Assembly (NCBI GenBank): GCA_027563935.2
Contig: CM050447.1
Span: forward strand, 79,097,461 to 79,161,460
Reading direction: 5' to 3'
Source: Costus lasius
Lineage: Eukaryota; Streptophyta; Magnoliopsida; Zingiberales; Costaceae
Length of the DNA: 64,000 nt
The translations under genes were made by a program, and so were the position numbers. Under the pieces are notes generated by a model that was given only the letters and a program-made list of their open reading frames with translations, was not told the origin of the DNA and searched no databases. Shown here piece by piece: positions 1 to 11,870 of this stretch. Each line of letters opens with the position of its first letter. The first letter of the stretch is position 1.

Positions 1-598
1 ACTTTGGTTTGGTTTGAAAACAGAAAAAAATATTTTTCAGTATAGAAGTTTTAATACATTAAAACAAATCTAATGGTAAATGTATAAAATATATGCTTAC
101 AAGAATAATAAATTTATTTTTTTTTCCTAAGAAATTCTGATTCGAGTCAAAATCAATGAATTTCAAATTTCTAATCAGATTATAACTTAATTAAATTTCG
201 TCTTTTTGAGGGTGAAGATGACTAGATCATTTAAGGATAAGGTTCATTTTCCTTTTTCAGACTTATTTGACGAGGCAACTTAGGGATCTGGCAAAGGTTA
301 TCCTATTATGAATTTAGTTATTATTTTCTTTCCTACTAAAGCTTTAAGAATGCTTTGATTTACAAATAGAGGATTTCTTATATAAATAGAGATAATAAAA
401 GTAAAATATACCTTAATTCTGCCATCAAATTTGCCTACTTGGGTGTCCCAACGTTAGTTTGTTAAGACGATTGCTTGCTTTGGCGTCCCATAAATGTGTT
501 AGTTAACTAGCACATATATATATATATATATTGCTAGTTAAGTAATAAAGGTTGGATTCAATCGTAAGACCTTACCTTAATATCAATAACTAAAGTTC
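1..598. other. AT-rich flank without a gene
   Basis: I see no coding region here. A (TA)n run at about 513-531 is bracketed by a perfect 10-bp inverted repeat, TTAACTAGCA at 503-512 and its complement at 532-541, so it could form a cruciform. Bases 594-598 (AGTTC) are the left target-site copy of the neighbouring copia element. Confidence 0.6.
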
Positions 599-857
599 TG
601 TTACAAAATGAAACAAACTAATAAATAAGGTAATAAAGAGATGAAATAATTAAGATAATAAGAGAAATTTTATTTCATATCCTTTTTCATGTTTCAATAC
701 AAAAGGTTACATTATTTATAGTAACCCAAACGATTTATAACTTATGAATTATAATTACATAAGTTATTTACATTACATAAGTTTCAAGATTATAACGAAA
801 GGAATATGAAAACCGAAGGAGGATGAATGGAGATCCATAATAATATTATTTATAACA
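599..857 (-). repeat. copia-1 3' LTR
   Basis: It matches 5846-6105 over its whole length with scattered substitutions. On the minus strand it begins TGTTATAAAT. It lies directly downstream of the polypurine tract at 858-868, so it is the 3' LTR. Confidence 0.9.
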
Positions 858-868
858 CTTCCCCTTGG
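858..868 (-). other. Polypurine tract of copia-1
   Basis: The minus strand reads CCAAGGGGAAG immediately before the LTR. This is the expected primer for plus-strand DNA synthesis. Confidence 0.8.
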
Positions 869-1183
869 ATGTCCATTATAAAAACAATGTCTCGTTAAAA
901 CCTTTACTAGGAAAAACCCAGTGGGACAAAAACCTAATAAAAGAAAAAGAGTACACTATATTTATAAATATCAATTGATATCTTTGAGTGGACGAATCCA
1001 ATATTATAGACAAACTTTTCAAATATTGTAGAGGGGAAGTGCCTTGGTAAATAGATCCGCTAGATTATCACATGAACGGATTTGTTGAATACTTATATCA
1101 CCATTCTTTTGAAGATCATGAGTGAAAAAGAATTTTGGTGATATATGTTTTGTCCTATCTCCTTTAATGTATCATCCTTTTAA

Positions 1184-4100
1184 TTAGGCAATACATGCAG
1201 TATTCTCCTCGTATATGATTGTCAGAATCATTTTTTCTGAAGATAGGCCACAAGTTTTTCGTATGTGTTGAATCATAGATCTCAACCAAACACATTCTCG
1301 ACTTGCCTCATGTAGGGCTAAAATTTCTGCATGATTAGAACATGTGGATGCTATTGTTTGTTTCATAGATTGCCATGATATAACTATTTCACCACATGTA
1401 AATAAATAACCTGTTTGTGATCGATTATAATGAGGATCAGACAAATAGCCTGCATCTGGATAACCAATTATGTCTGACTTGGGAACTCTTGAATAAAACA
1501 AACTCATATCTATTGTTCCTCTAAGATCGCAAAGTATATATTTAACTCCATTCCATTGCCTTCGTGTAGGTGAAGAACTATATCTTGCTAATAAACTAAC
1601 AGCAAATGATATATCAGATCGTGTACAATTAGCAAAATACATTAATGCTCCAATTGCACTAAGGTATGGTACTTTAGGACCAAGTAGTTCTTCACCCTCT
1701 TCTTGAGGTCTAAATGAATCTTTACTCACATCTAATGATCTTACAACCATTGGAGTGCACAACGGATGTGACATATCCATATAAAACCATTTTACCACCT
1801 TTGATAAATAAATATTTTAATGTATAAAAATTCCATTACTTAAGTAATCAATTTGTAATCCAAGACAAAATTTTGTCCTTCTTAGATCTTTCATCTAGAA
1901 TTCTTTCTTTAAACAGGATATAGCTTTTAGAAGCTCTCCAGGAATTCCAATATTATTTAAGTCATCAACATAAATAACAATTATAGCAAATCCATTTTTA
2001 GATCTTTTAATAAAAATACATAGACAAATGAGGTTATTTTTATATCCTTCTTTTAGGAAATATTCACTAAAGTGATTATACCACATACGTCCAGATTGTT
2101 TCAACCCATAAAGAGATTTATTTAATTTGATTGAATAATCTTCTCGTGAACATGAATTACGTGCTTCAAGAAGATTAAAATCTTTAGGTAGCTTCATATA
2201 AATATCATTATCTAGATATCCATATAAATAGACTATAACAACATCCATTAGCTATAAATCAAGCCCTTCTTGTGCTACTAGACTAATTAAGTACCGAAAA
2301 GTACTTGCATCAACCACAGGTGAATATGTTTCTTCAAAATCAATACTAGGTCTTTGTGAAAAACCTTGAGCAATAAGTCATGCTTTATATCTCACAACTT
2401 CACCATTCTCATTTCATTTTCGTACAAAAACTCATTTATATCTAACAGGCTTTACACCTTTAGGTGTACGAACTACAAGTCCAAAAACATTTCATTTAGT
2501 AAGAGAATTTAATTCCACTTCAATTGCGTTTTTCTATTTTGGACAATCATCTCTTTGTTTGCAATTTGAAATAAACTTTGGTTCTTGATCCTCATTATTA
2601 TTTATTATATCAAGAGCTATATTATATGCAAAAACATCGTTAGCGTTGACTTCACGTCAATTCCATTGTATTCTATTCATGACATAATTTATTGAGATCT
2701 CTTTATTTTCATAAATTTCAATTTATTGTATTTCTTCTGGAATTGGAATATTGATTATGTCAGAGGACTCTTTTGGAGTTATTACATCCTCGATTCGGCC
2801 ATCTTGATTTTTAGCTCCTTTTCTTTCTTATTCGAGGATTTTTTATCTTTGTAACCGATGGGTCTGCCATGCTTCATGAGTGCTTGAGACTCATTTACGA
2901 TACTAGATTTTCCAATAGAAATATCAATTTTTATTAGAGCATTAGCAGCTGGTATATATGACTTAGTTACTCTTTTTGGGTTAGTGAATGCATCTAGTAA
3001 TTGGTTGACTAAGCTTTATAAATGAATTATCCTTTGAACTGCTAATCCACATTCTTTTGTACAAGGATCAAGATGAGATAATGATAATTCATTTCATCTA
3101 ATCTCTTTTTCCAACTGCTTCTTTTCTGCCCATAATGTCGGGAAATTTGATTCATCAACATGACAATCGGCAAATCATGCCAAGTATAAATCTCTTGTTA
3201 ATGGTTCAAGATACTTTATTATAGATAGAGACTCATATCCAATATATATTCTCAACCTTCTTTGATGGCCCATCGTAGTATGTTATGGTGGAGCAATTGG
3301 AACATATACAGCACATCCAAAAATGCTTAGATGGGAAATATTAGGTTCCTGACCAAAAACCAATTGTAAAGGGGAGAACTTATGATGGCTTATTAGTCTG
3401 ATGCGAATTAATACTGCAACATGCAAGATTGCATGTCCCCAAGTACAATTTGGAAGCTTTGATCTCATAAACAATGGTCGTGCAATCAATTGTAGGCCCT
3501 TAGTGAATGATTCTGTAAGTCCATTTTGTGTATGAACATGTACTACAAGATATTCAATATCAATTCCAATAGACATACAATATTCATTAAAAGCTTGAGA
3601 TGTAAATTCACTAGCATTATCAAGACGTATTTTCTTAATTGGATAATTAGGAAAATGAGCTTTTAGTCAAATTATTTCTGTAAGTAATATCGTAAATGCC
3701 TAGTTGTGGTTTGATAATAAACAAACATGTGACCATCTAGTTGTAACATCAATTAAAATCATAAAATATATAAATGGTCCTTATGGTGGGAGTATTGGTC
3801 CACAAATATCACCTTGTATACGTTCTAAAAATGCAAGAGATTCAGTCCTAACTTTGACTGGTGATGGTTGAACTATTAACTTTCCTTGGGAACAAACATC
3901 ACATAAGAAATTATTAGATTGAAGAATCTCCTGGCTCTCAATAGGTGCCCGCCTGAATTTTGAATTATTTTTTACATCATTATAGATCCGGGATGGCCCA
4001 ACCGATCATGCCAAATAATGAATTTGTTATGATCTGTAATTGTCTAGTTTACAATATTATGTATTTCAATTGTTCTAATATAAGTGTAGTACAATCCAGA

Positions 4101-4484
4101 GGAAAATGTAGATAATTTTTTTAATATATATTTTTTATCTGATATAAGTCTCGTGATATAAAGAAATTCAATATCTCATTCATTTGTTGTATTGATATGA
4201 TATCTATTTTGGCGGATATCTTTAAAGCTTAATAAATTTATTTGAGACTTTGAAGATTATAATGCATTATCAATGTGCAATTTGGTTCCTCCATATAATA
4301 ATATATTAGCTCTTCTAGAGCCTTCAATTATGTTTGTACTTCTAGATTTAGTATTAACATTAGCTTCTTGTATTGTTAAATGAGAGAAGTATTTTTTATC
4401 CTTGAGAATTGTGTGAGTTGTTGCACTATCAACGAGACAAATGTCTTTAGTATTGATGTTGGTGCCAACCAAAGGAATAGTCAT
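1184..4484 (-). pseudogene. copia-1 pol remnant: protease, integrase, RT, RNase H
   Basis: The protease frame (4257-4484) has the motif LVDSATTHTIL, where D-S-A is the aspartic protease site. The integrase part (about 3100-4000) has VHTQNGLTESF, whose E fits the DDE triad, and GHAILHVAVLIRIR. The reverse transcriptase frame (1895-2248) has the catalytic YVDD. The RNase H part (1184-1798) has YLSAIGALMYFANCTRSDI and the SNHAEILALHEASRE region typical of copia. Stops and frameshifts separate these pieces, so I call the whole stretch a pseudogene. The domain order, with integrase before reverse transcriptase, is what separates copia from gypsy elements. Confidence 0.88.
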
Positions 4485-4739
4485 TTTTCATTGAAAAATA
4501 AAACTTCATATAGTTAGAAAAATGCTAGTATAGAAAAAAAATATATTTTAAAAGATAACAAAACTTATTAATTTATTAAATAAAAAAACATATTAAGATT
4601 AGACATCAATATATAAGAAATTTATTTTTGAATACTAGAATCTCCAATTAAGTAATTATTTTTTTTCTTCTGGATCAACAAAGAAATCAGCAATGTCTAG
4701 ATGAGTAATGTCCATATGGTCATAATCAGAACTACCATC

Positions 4740-5665
4740 CATCTTCACAAGCAAAATTTGTCTCTATCTTTTTCTCTTTTTTTCAATGATTCTTGATAAA
4801 GGTCAACGATATGTTTTTGTGTATGGCTGGTACGTGACCAATGGCCTTTGCCACCACAACAATAGCACATATTTTCAACATGCTTCACACCCTTTTCTTT
4901 ATCAATATTTTCATTATTTTTTCACTTCGGTGAAAAAGAATGTTCTTGGAATTTTTACCATGACCATATCCATATTCACGACCACGGCCACGACCACGAT
5001 CATCAGCACGAATATAACCACGACCACGAATTTACCCAAAAGAATGTTGGTTGTGAGTTACTACATTCACTTTTGGGAATGTAGCAATGCTAGTCGAACG
5101 GGACTCATGATTTTTCATCAAAAGCTCATTATTTTGTTGAGCCACAATAAGGCAAAAAATCAACTCAGAATATTTCTTAAAGCCTTTTTCTTGATATTGC
5201 TGCTGCAGGAGCACATTAGATGCATGGAAAGTAGACAATATTTTCTCTAACATGTCATCATCTGTGACCCTTTCTCCATATAATTTCAATTGACATTGCA
5301 GAATTATACTCACTTACTGTTTTAAAATCTTGTAAACATAAATGCATCCAATCATGATGAGCTTTTGGAAGAATTATCATTTTTTGGTGGTCATATCTTT
5401 CTTTTAAATTAGTCCAAAGAACAAGTGGGCCTTTTACCGTGAGGTACTCAATTTTTAATCCTTCATGGAGATGATGCAGAAGGAAAATCATAGCTTTGAA
5501 TTTATCTTGATTAGATGTTTTATTTCCTTCTTTAATAGTATCTCCAAGGCCATTTGCATCTAAATGAATTGCATCATCTAGAACCCAAGATAAATAATTC
5601 TTCCCCGTAATATCAAGAGCCACAAACTCAAGTTTTGAAAGATTTGACTTATTAAGTACTATCAT
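4740..5665 (-). pseudogene. copia-1 gag remnant with zinc knuckle
   Basis: The frame 5258-5665 carries a copia-type gag N-terminal domain, including GKNYLSWVLDDAIHLDANG and LWTNLKERYDHQK. It continues out of frame at 5032-5313 with LYGERVTDDDMLEKILSTF. Near 4810-4865 the minus strand encodes CYCCGGKGHWSRTS, a zinc knuckle of the C-X2-C-X4-H-X4-C type whose last cysteine has become serine. It is followed by HTQKHIVDLYQESLKK, a common tail of plant copia gag. The protein would be nucleocapsid and capsid of the virus-like particle. It is broken. Confidence 0.82.
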
Positions 5666-5830
5666 AAAAATATAAAAATAAGTTAGATAATATTAAATAT
5701 TATTTAAATAAAAAGAGCTAATGATTAAGAAATGAATTAAAGTCATTGTATCATATCATATCTTAAACACAAAATCAAAAGAAAAATAAATAAATAAATG
5801 TTATACCTATATGACCTTCTTGGTTTGAGC

Positions 5831-5845
5831 TTCATGCTGATAACG
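5831..5845 (-). other. Primer-binding-site-like sequence of copia-1
   Basis: The minus strand reads CGTTATCAGCATGAA directly after the 5' LTR. It keeps the TATCAG core seen in initiator-methionine tRNA primer sites of copia elements but is otherwise diverged. Confidence 0.5.
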
Positions 5846-6105
5846 TGTTCTAAAATAAAACAAACTAATAAACAAAGTAATAAAGAGATGGAATAATTGA
5901 GATAATAAGAGAAATTTTATTTTATATCCTTTTTCATGTTTCAATACAAAAAGTTAGCATTATTTGTAGTAACCCAAAAGATTTATAACTTATGAATCAT
6001 AATTACATAAGTTATTTACATTACATAAATTTCATGATTATAACGAAAGGAATATAAAAACCGAAGGAGGATGAATGGACATCCATAATAATATTATTCA
6101 TAACA
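5846..6105 (-). repeat. copia-1 5' LTR
   Basis: Second copy of the 260-bp LTR. On the plus strand it starts TGTTCTAAAA and ends TTCATAACA. It precedes the primer site, so it is the 5' LTR of a minus-strand element. Confidence 0.9.
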
Positions 6106-6239
6106 AGTTATTATTAGTTAACTAACATATTTAAAATGATGTAACTAACTAATCTCGCATTCATCAATAACTTGTCTATGTAAAAAACATGATATAAATT
6201 TAATACCATTTTCTTATCACTCCTCTTTATGAGAAATCT
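6106..6239. other. Short spacer, no gene
   Basis: AT-rich sequence between copia-1 and the older Athila LTR. I see no feature beyond the target-site copy at 6106-6110. Confidence 0.5.
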
Positions 6240-7314
6240 ACAGATACATCCACAAATTCATAGATTTATCGAAGTAATACAATTAAGATCGTTCCCTCGA
6301 GGATTAGGTGGTTAAGTACCAACTTTTTGACTCGTTTGAATCTAGGCAAAATCAAGTAGTGGTTTGTTTTGAACTCTAAGTACGAGAAATAAGGGAAACA
6401 ACGTTTAGAGAAATTCATATTCTGGAAGATCGGGACTCAGGGTTTCACCACGCTCATAATTATGAATCATATAAGAATAACTCTTTAAATAGAAGATTAC
6501 AATCATGAAAGAAACTTTTCCTAATATACGGATTACCTCCTCCCGAAGTGTAATCCGGTATCTAGCTTTGTTAACTCCCTACTCTCGTGACAGTTAACGT
6601 ACCTAGACCCATTAAGTTCTATGAAAATCCTAATAAATCCTTCAAAGAATCCAAACTACTCTCATGATTGGATTCGTAGGCTTGATTAAAATAAATCTGA
6701 CGTTGCAACCTCTCAGTACTTCTCGCAACGTCTAAAACGCAATTGTACATGGCCAGTGTAAACTACGGATTAAACATAATTTCAATCAAATCATGATAAA
6801 ATAATCATATCAAAGGAGTAAAGAATATAGATTAGCTCATAATCATCAGCGGGTTATGTCCCTTAATCCCGAAACAAAAGGTTACTCGCTCATGTTATTT
6901 AGAAACAGCATGTTTATACGATGAACAAGCATAAAATCTTATAAAAATCGCAAGAGTTTCACTAAGAAAATAGTAAAATTAGCTTCCCCTCGATCTAAAG
7001 ATAAAGAAGAGCCGATCAAACTTCTCTTTTACGAGAAATCTTGCCGGAATCTGCTCAAGAATTGGAATTTTGCCTCAGTCGCCACTGCCGATTGTCTTCA
7101 TCCGAAAAGCCCCCCTTAACCCTCCAAAAATCCCATCTTTTTATACTTTGACAGGTCTGGAACCCTTCAAGGAATGATTCTAGAGAGTTTGGTTCAAATC
7201 TGGTCTGATTTGGAGCCGAATCGAGTGAAAACTCGAGGGGCGGAAATATTCATGGCCTGTGATGACTTTACGGCCAAGGCCGTAAATGTTTCTGTGTCTA
7301 TAGCTCTTTGTATA
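6240..7314 (-). repeat. Athila-type LTR of element C, part 1 (split by element A)
   Basis: This stretch and 25075-25451 join into one LTR when element A and one copy of its GTATA duplication are removed. The sequence near 6585-6700 (ACTCTCGTGACAGTTAACGT followed by CCCATTAAGTTCTATGAAAA) recurs at 27936-27964 and 40433-40640, which are other pieces of the same LTR family. The left limit is uncertain because I could not match it to a second full LTR. It contains no gene. Confidence 0.7.
7310..7314. other. Target-site duplication of element A, left copy
   Basis: GTATA here is identical to 25070-25074, directly flanking the two LTR ends. Confidence 0.88.
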
Positions 7315-7574
7315 TGATGACATGCAAATATATGATATATCGTGGCTTAATTTTATTGTTATTTTGGACTAAATTGCATGTTTTGTCTCATTTATGCACT
7401 TAAATGCTTCATATTCTTCAGAACCTTCACTTCTCCTCTGTTTTATAGAAATGTAGGTATTTTCCCTCAAAAATTGGTGGAATTTGGAAGATCTGAAGAT
7501 ATGGGACAATTCCTCATGATGAGACGAAGCTACACGTGAAATTTCAGCCCAATCAGAGTCCTCTACGCTCTTCA

Positions 7575-7735
7575 CGGCCATGGGTGTGTATCTATGTACG
7601 GCCGTGCATGAGCTGACCACTCCAGGCTTTACCGAGCCGTACACAGGCATGGGCATGCACCTATGCATGGCCGTGAAGAGTAAGTTTTCGAGTTACCGAG
7701 CCGTACACGGGCATGGCCGTGCATCGTCTCGCGCA
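7575..7735. repeat. Palindrome cluster in element A 5' LTR
   Basis: Several imperfect palindromes built on TACGGCCGTGCAT, CATGGGCATG and CCGAGCCGTACAC follow each other within 160 bp. The same cluster occurs in the 3' LTR (23860-24030) and inside the element (11620-11870). Confidence 0.75.
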
Positions 7736-8109
7736 GCTTCGACAGGCGCTCGGTTTTTCAGCCATAACTTTCTATTCTGAAAGCGGAATTTAGTGAAATT
7801 TTGTAGAGACCTTCCTAACTGAGCTACGCACGTTTTGGGACTGAAATCGTCAGATTTGATCAAGCAGTTGAGGAGAACGAAGCAAAACGGTGACAACCTA
7901 GGGTTTGGGGTGATTTTCTGGGTGACAACACTATTCCGGCACGATTCTTCCGTCGTTCCGACGTGGATCTTCATGCTGGACCTTCTTCCATCAAGGATCT
8001 ACCCTTTCCTTTGGTTTGAATTCATTTTCATGCGAGATTTGATGTATTTCACGATGTATATGATAGCATAATCTTTCTTTTCGGGGTTTGGGCGTAGCCC
8101 ACTATATGA

Positions 8110-8127
8110 ATGTTGAATGTTATGACT

Positions 8128-8171
<44 letters not shown>
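8110..8171. repeat. (TA)n microsatellite in the 5' LTR
   Basis: About 30 TA units. The matching place in the 3' LTR (near 24434) has only a few units, so the run expanded after insertion. Confidence 0.9.
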
Positions 8172-8173
<2 letters not shown>

Positions 8174-8805
8174 CTTTATTTATCTTTGTTCTTATTCATG
8201 TTTAGGAAGTTTTATTTCGTGTATGTGTACCGGCCATACATATGCATGTTTTAGATGTTGTGGGATGGACTGAGAGGTGAACCACAATCATCGGAATCCC
8301 TTAGACTGGACTAGTGATTTCGTTTAGCGAGAGCACTTGAAATCACCCAAGGAACCCTAATTCTTCATTGAACCCATTGGGTCCACTTAACCCGGTAAGC
8401 CACGAGAGTAGGAGACTTGGGTTAAGTTAGATACCGGACCGTGTCCTGAGAGGGAGCGTATCTGTACCCTAGGAAGGATTACCTTGAGAATTTAGATAAA
8501 ACTTAATTAGAATATCAAGCCTAAATATTTCTTCATGCTTCAGTGTGGTGAAACCTAAAGCCCCAAATCTCTCTCATAGATTTAAAACCCCGGTCGCTTT
8601 GCTCTCTGCTCTGCTTGATTTCATCTGCTTTAGTTTAATTATTTGCATTAGGATATTAGTCAATTTTCCATTAATCATTAGCCTAGCTATTGGTTATCTG
8701 ATCAGTTAGTACTTAACCCCTAGTCCTCGTGGGATCGATACTTATTGTATTACACGATAGACCATGCACTTGCGGTAGCAGCCATTCGGGCCACTATCAA
8801 GTTTT

Positions 8806-8823
8806 TGGCGCCATTGCTGGGAA
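8806..8823 (+). other. Primer binding site of element A
   Basis: TGGCGCCATTGCTGGGAA follows the LTR after a short linker. It matches the site of element B except for two transitions and the last base. This site is typical of Athila elements and is generally assigned to a tRNA-Asp primer. Confidence 0.8.
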
Positions 8824-9018
8824 AGACTAGGTTGCCAATATTAACACGATCAGGAAATTGGTAGACTAGGTTTAGTTAGATTTCCTTTTGTTTCCTTTTG
8901 TTGATTTTTCATTTTGTTTATATATCTTTTAGTTACTTTTCGCTATTTTCTATTTTTTTTAGTTGTAATTTTTATCTGGTGCGGTGCTACTAATCTTTTT
9001 CTATCAAGGTACTTGTTT

Positions 9019-10697
9019 ATGCCCAGGAATATTGCGCGAATAGGGAAACTTGTACCTAAAGACCCGGAGATAGAGCGTACTTTCCATCAATTCAGAAGAA
9101 ATTTGAAAAGACTTAAGCTCGAATGACAATTCTTTGACAGTCAAACGATGGAAGCCAATCACTCTCTGAAGGACTTTGCAGCACCCACCATCTCTAGTGT
9201 GCACTCGAGCATATCGCGACTGGCTATCGAAGCTAACAACTTCGAGATCAAGCCGTCACTTGTACAAATGGTGCAACAGAACTAATTCAGTGGAGCAGCC
9301 ACTGACGATCCTAATCTTCATTTATCTATCTTTTTAGAATACTGCGACACCTTAAAGATTAATGGTGCTCACCTTGATGCTATCAAATTAAGACTCTTCC
9401 CTTTTTCTCTCAGGGATCGAGCTAGGGCATGGTTGCAGTCTTTACCGCAGGCCTCTATTACAACATGGGAGTAATTGTCTCAAGCTTTTCTGTCAAAATA
9501 CTTCCCACCGAGCAAAACAGCCCAGCTCAGAAATCAGATCACCAACTTTGCCCAACGAGAAGGAGAGTCCCTGTATGAAGCATGGGATCGGTTCAAGGAA
9601 TTATTGAGGATGTGTCCACACCATGGTCTACAGAAATGGGTGATTATTCACACCTTCTATAGTGGATTGCTATACCAGACCAGACTTTCTGTAGATGCTG
9701 CTGTTGGTGGGGCACTAATGAACAAGAACTATGATGAAGCAATGGAGTTGATTGAGGACATGGCCCTCAACTATTATTAGGAGAGAGGAGTCAGCCAGTT
9801 CAAAGTTCAGGGAAGTTTGACATGAATATGATTAATTCCCTAGTAGCAAAAGTAGATTCACTTTCTTCTAAACTTGAATCTATTAATGTTTCTACTTCTA
9901 ATTCTATGACTTGTGATGTTTGTGGAGTGACAGGACATTCCTCAGATGATTGCCACATTTTGAATGCTCCCTCTGAACAAGTCAACGCTATTGGGAATTT
10001 CAGGAATTAGAACGACCCTTACTCGAACACATACAATCCGCGATGGAGAAATCACTCGAATTTCTCCTACAGGTTGAATCAAGGGCAATTACCTCCTACT
10101 AATTTTTCTAATAAGAACTTCTCTTCTAATTTCAGGCCTTCCCCTGGAATACAACATCCATCTGCCAATCAAAGGCAACAAGATCCTCCTCAGAAGTCCA
10201 GATTAGAGTCAATGTTAGAAAATTTCATGGCAACTCAAATGAAGCACAATGACTCTATAAATGAGCAAATTCGTCAGTTGAATAAGAAGGTGGACTTTGT
10301 CTCCACTCACTCGAAAATGATGGAAAGCCAGATCATAGAGCTGGATCAACGAACCAGTTCATTGTCAAGACACCCAGGAATGCTTCCAGCTCAACCTGAA
10401 GCAAATCCGAGAGATCAGTGCAACGCCATCATGATGAGTAGTAGTGAGCGATCGGAGGAATCTGAAACCGAAAACATGGGGGATGAAGAGGACAGATTTG
10501 AAAGCCAGAAAAAGGAGCCTCATCATGAGACTCCTGACGCACTCGACGCTAAAACGATAATGGTGGTTGTTGGAGACTTAGCAGATTTCGCATGTAATCA
10601 GCCACCTCTCAAAATCGAGGATCCTGGTAGTTTTAATATACCATGCAAAATCGACAATATTTCATTCGATCGAGCAACTCTTGGATTTGGGTTCTAG
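9019..10697 (+). pseudogene. Element A gag remnant
   Basis: The reading frame opens at ATG 9019 with MPRNIARIGKLVPKDPEIER, the typical Athila gag start. It stays in one frame to 9780 with stops at 9124, 9283 and 9472. This part includes LSIFLEYCDTLKING, LRLFPFSLRDRARAWLQSLP and LSQAFLSKYFPPSKTAQLRN, the core retrotransposon gag domain. A frameshift then leads to 9822-10010 and 10074-10697, which share a frame. That section has a zinc knuckle at 9912-9953 and a predicted coiled-coil-like stretch around 10200-10340. Element B carries a longer and cleaner version of the same protein. Confidence 0.85.
9912..9953 (+). other. CCHC zinc knuckle of element A gag
   Basis: The sequence encodes CDVCGVTGHSSDDC, a complete C-X2-C-X4-H-X4-C knuckle used for RNA packaging. 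Confidence 0.85.
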
Positions 10698-11088
10698 GGT
10701 CAGCATCATGTCGGTCGTCACTTTCAAGAAGCTGAACTTGGGGACTCTCAAATCAACATCTCAGGTTCTCCAGTTCGCAAATAGCTCTAGACTTCACCCG
10801 CTCGGGATAGCTGAGAATGTACCATTGCAATTTAAAGGATTCTCTATCCCAGTAGACTTTGTGATTCTGGATATGCACGAGAACTCTATTTTCCCTCTTA
10901 TATTGGGCAGACCATTCCTTGCTGCCGTCAGAGCCATAATTGATGTCCCACATATGACGATGAAGTTCTGCATTCATGGAAATGCTATATCATTCAATCT
11001 TCCTGTTATTAACAATGAACTCTATCTTTCAGGTTCCAGGGAGAGCAGAACGAAGGTGAAGGGAAGTATTGCACAGTCAAGAAGTTAG
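10560..11088 (+). pseudogene. Element A retropepsin-like protease remnant
   Basis: The frame 10681-11088 has LDLGSRVSIMSVVTF in place of the family motif [11 protein letters not shown], then FSIPVDFVILDM and [18 protein letters not shown]. These are the aspartic protease core and flap regions. Its beginning overlaps the gag frame in another phase, so a frameshift divides them. The gag part just upstream reads KIEDPGSFNIPC, the normal lead-in to this protease. No reverse transcriptase follows. Confidence 0.8.
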
Positions 11089-11491
11089 ATAGAGCTCTTC
11101 CCAGAAGCTTTTCCTGAACACTTTGGAGATAGACCCGACAACTCAATTGGCCCAAGAGGAGATAAAGTGGCAACTATGATGTCACACACTAATGATGCCA
11201 CGGGAGTCGATCTGAAGAAGAAGATCTTGAGACTGTTTGGAGATGAAATTTTAATTGACTTTGCAAAAGCTTATGTGCTTTATAGCTATGTTATTCCACG
11301 TTCTGTCAAAACAATTAGAGATGAACTTGTATATCTTGTGCTTATTTTAATAGGTGCAACCTGTGGACGATGACAAAGGCAGAAGCTCCACGCCACATAC
11401 TTAGCTTCTCCACCACCAGACCCACCATGAGCATCATGCTGGTCAAGCTAGTGACCCTAAAGAAGCGCTTGTTGGGAGGCAACCCAACCTC
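11089..11491 (+). other. Collapsed pol region and conserved Athila junction
   Basis: Only about 400 bp separate the protease from the block GTCAAGCTAGTGACC ... GGGAGGCAACCC (11443-11490). In full-length Athila elements about 3 kb of reverse transcriptase, RNase H and integrase lie in this place. A 68-codon frame at 11167-11373 matches nothing I recognise and is probably remnant sequence. Confidence 0.65.
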
Positions 11492-11619
11492 TTGTTCACT
11501 CTTTTACTTTCTTATTTCTTTTCATCATTTAGACATTGTTACTTTCTAGTTTTTATTTCATATTTATGCTCTCTAAGCTGTACCATGCTGATGAAAATTT
11601 TTCTGGATTCTTCAGGAAT

Positions 11620-11870
11620 CACCGAGCCATGCACGGTCGCACCCATGCATCCATACACGGTCGTGCATGGCTCGGTTAACTCTTCTGCACCCGCGACCGA
11701 GCGCTGCACGGGCATGGGTGTGAAGGCGCGCACGACCATGATGCGTAAGGAGTTCCGCACCCGCACTTGACCGAGACATGCACGGGCATGCCCGTGCACC
11801 GATGCATGGCCGTGCATCGTAAGTGAACTCAGTTGGGTGTCGAGGCCGAGAGCTGCACGGCCTGGGCTAT
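11620..11870. repeat. Internal palindrome cluster of element A
   Basis: The same kind of word as in the LTR (CATGCACGGGCATG, GCATGGCCGTGCAT, CGGTCGTGCATGGC) is repeated here between the collapsed pol region and ORF-1. Element B inserted at the right edge of the cluster. Confidence 0.75.
11866..11870. other. Target-site duplication of element B, left copy
   Basis: GCTAT, identical to 21071-21075 at the other end of the element. Confidence 0.88.

Larger units (their letters stand above)
599..6105 (-). mobile_element. Ty1/copia LTR retrotransposon, decayed (copia-1)
   Basis: Two direct repeats of about 260 bp bound the element (599-857 and 5846-6105). Each starts with TG and ends with CA on the plus strand. 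The flanks AGTTC (594-598) and AGTTA (6106-6110) match at four of five bases, as expected for an old target-site duplication. Domains follow the copia order on the minus strand: gag, zinc knuckle, protease, integrase, reverse transcriptase, RNase H. Every domain is interrupted by stops or frameshifts, so the element cannot make its own proteins. A polypurine tract lies next to the left LTR and a primer-site-like sequence next to the right LTR, which fixes the orientation. I did not assign a clade. Confidence 0.93.
7315..8799 (+). repeat. Element A 5' LTR
   Basis: It starts TGATGACATG and ends CCACTATCA. It matches 23600-25069 throughout. It differs mainly by a (TA)n expansion at about 8110-8170 and by lacking one 18-bp palindrome unit that the other LTR has near 24013. 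A palindrome cluster with the word ACGGCCGT lies at 7575-7735. Open frames inside it are not genes. Confidence 0.93.

Noticed and set aside
7369..8273. Several frames inside the LTR of element A
   Set aside because: Both LTRs share them with frame-breaking indels, and one is only a translated TA microsatellite.
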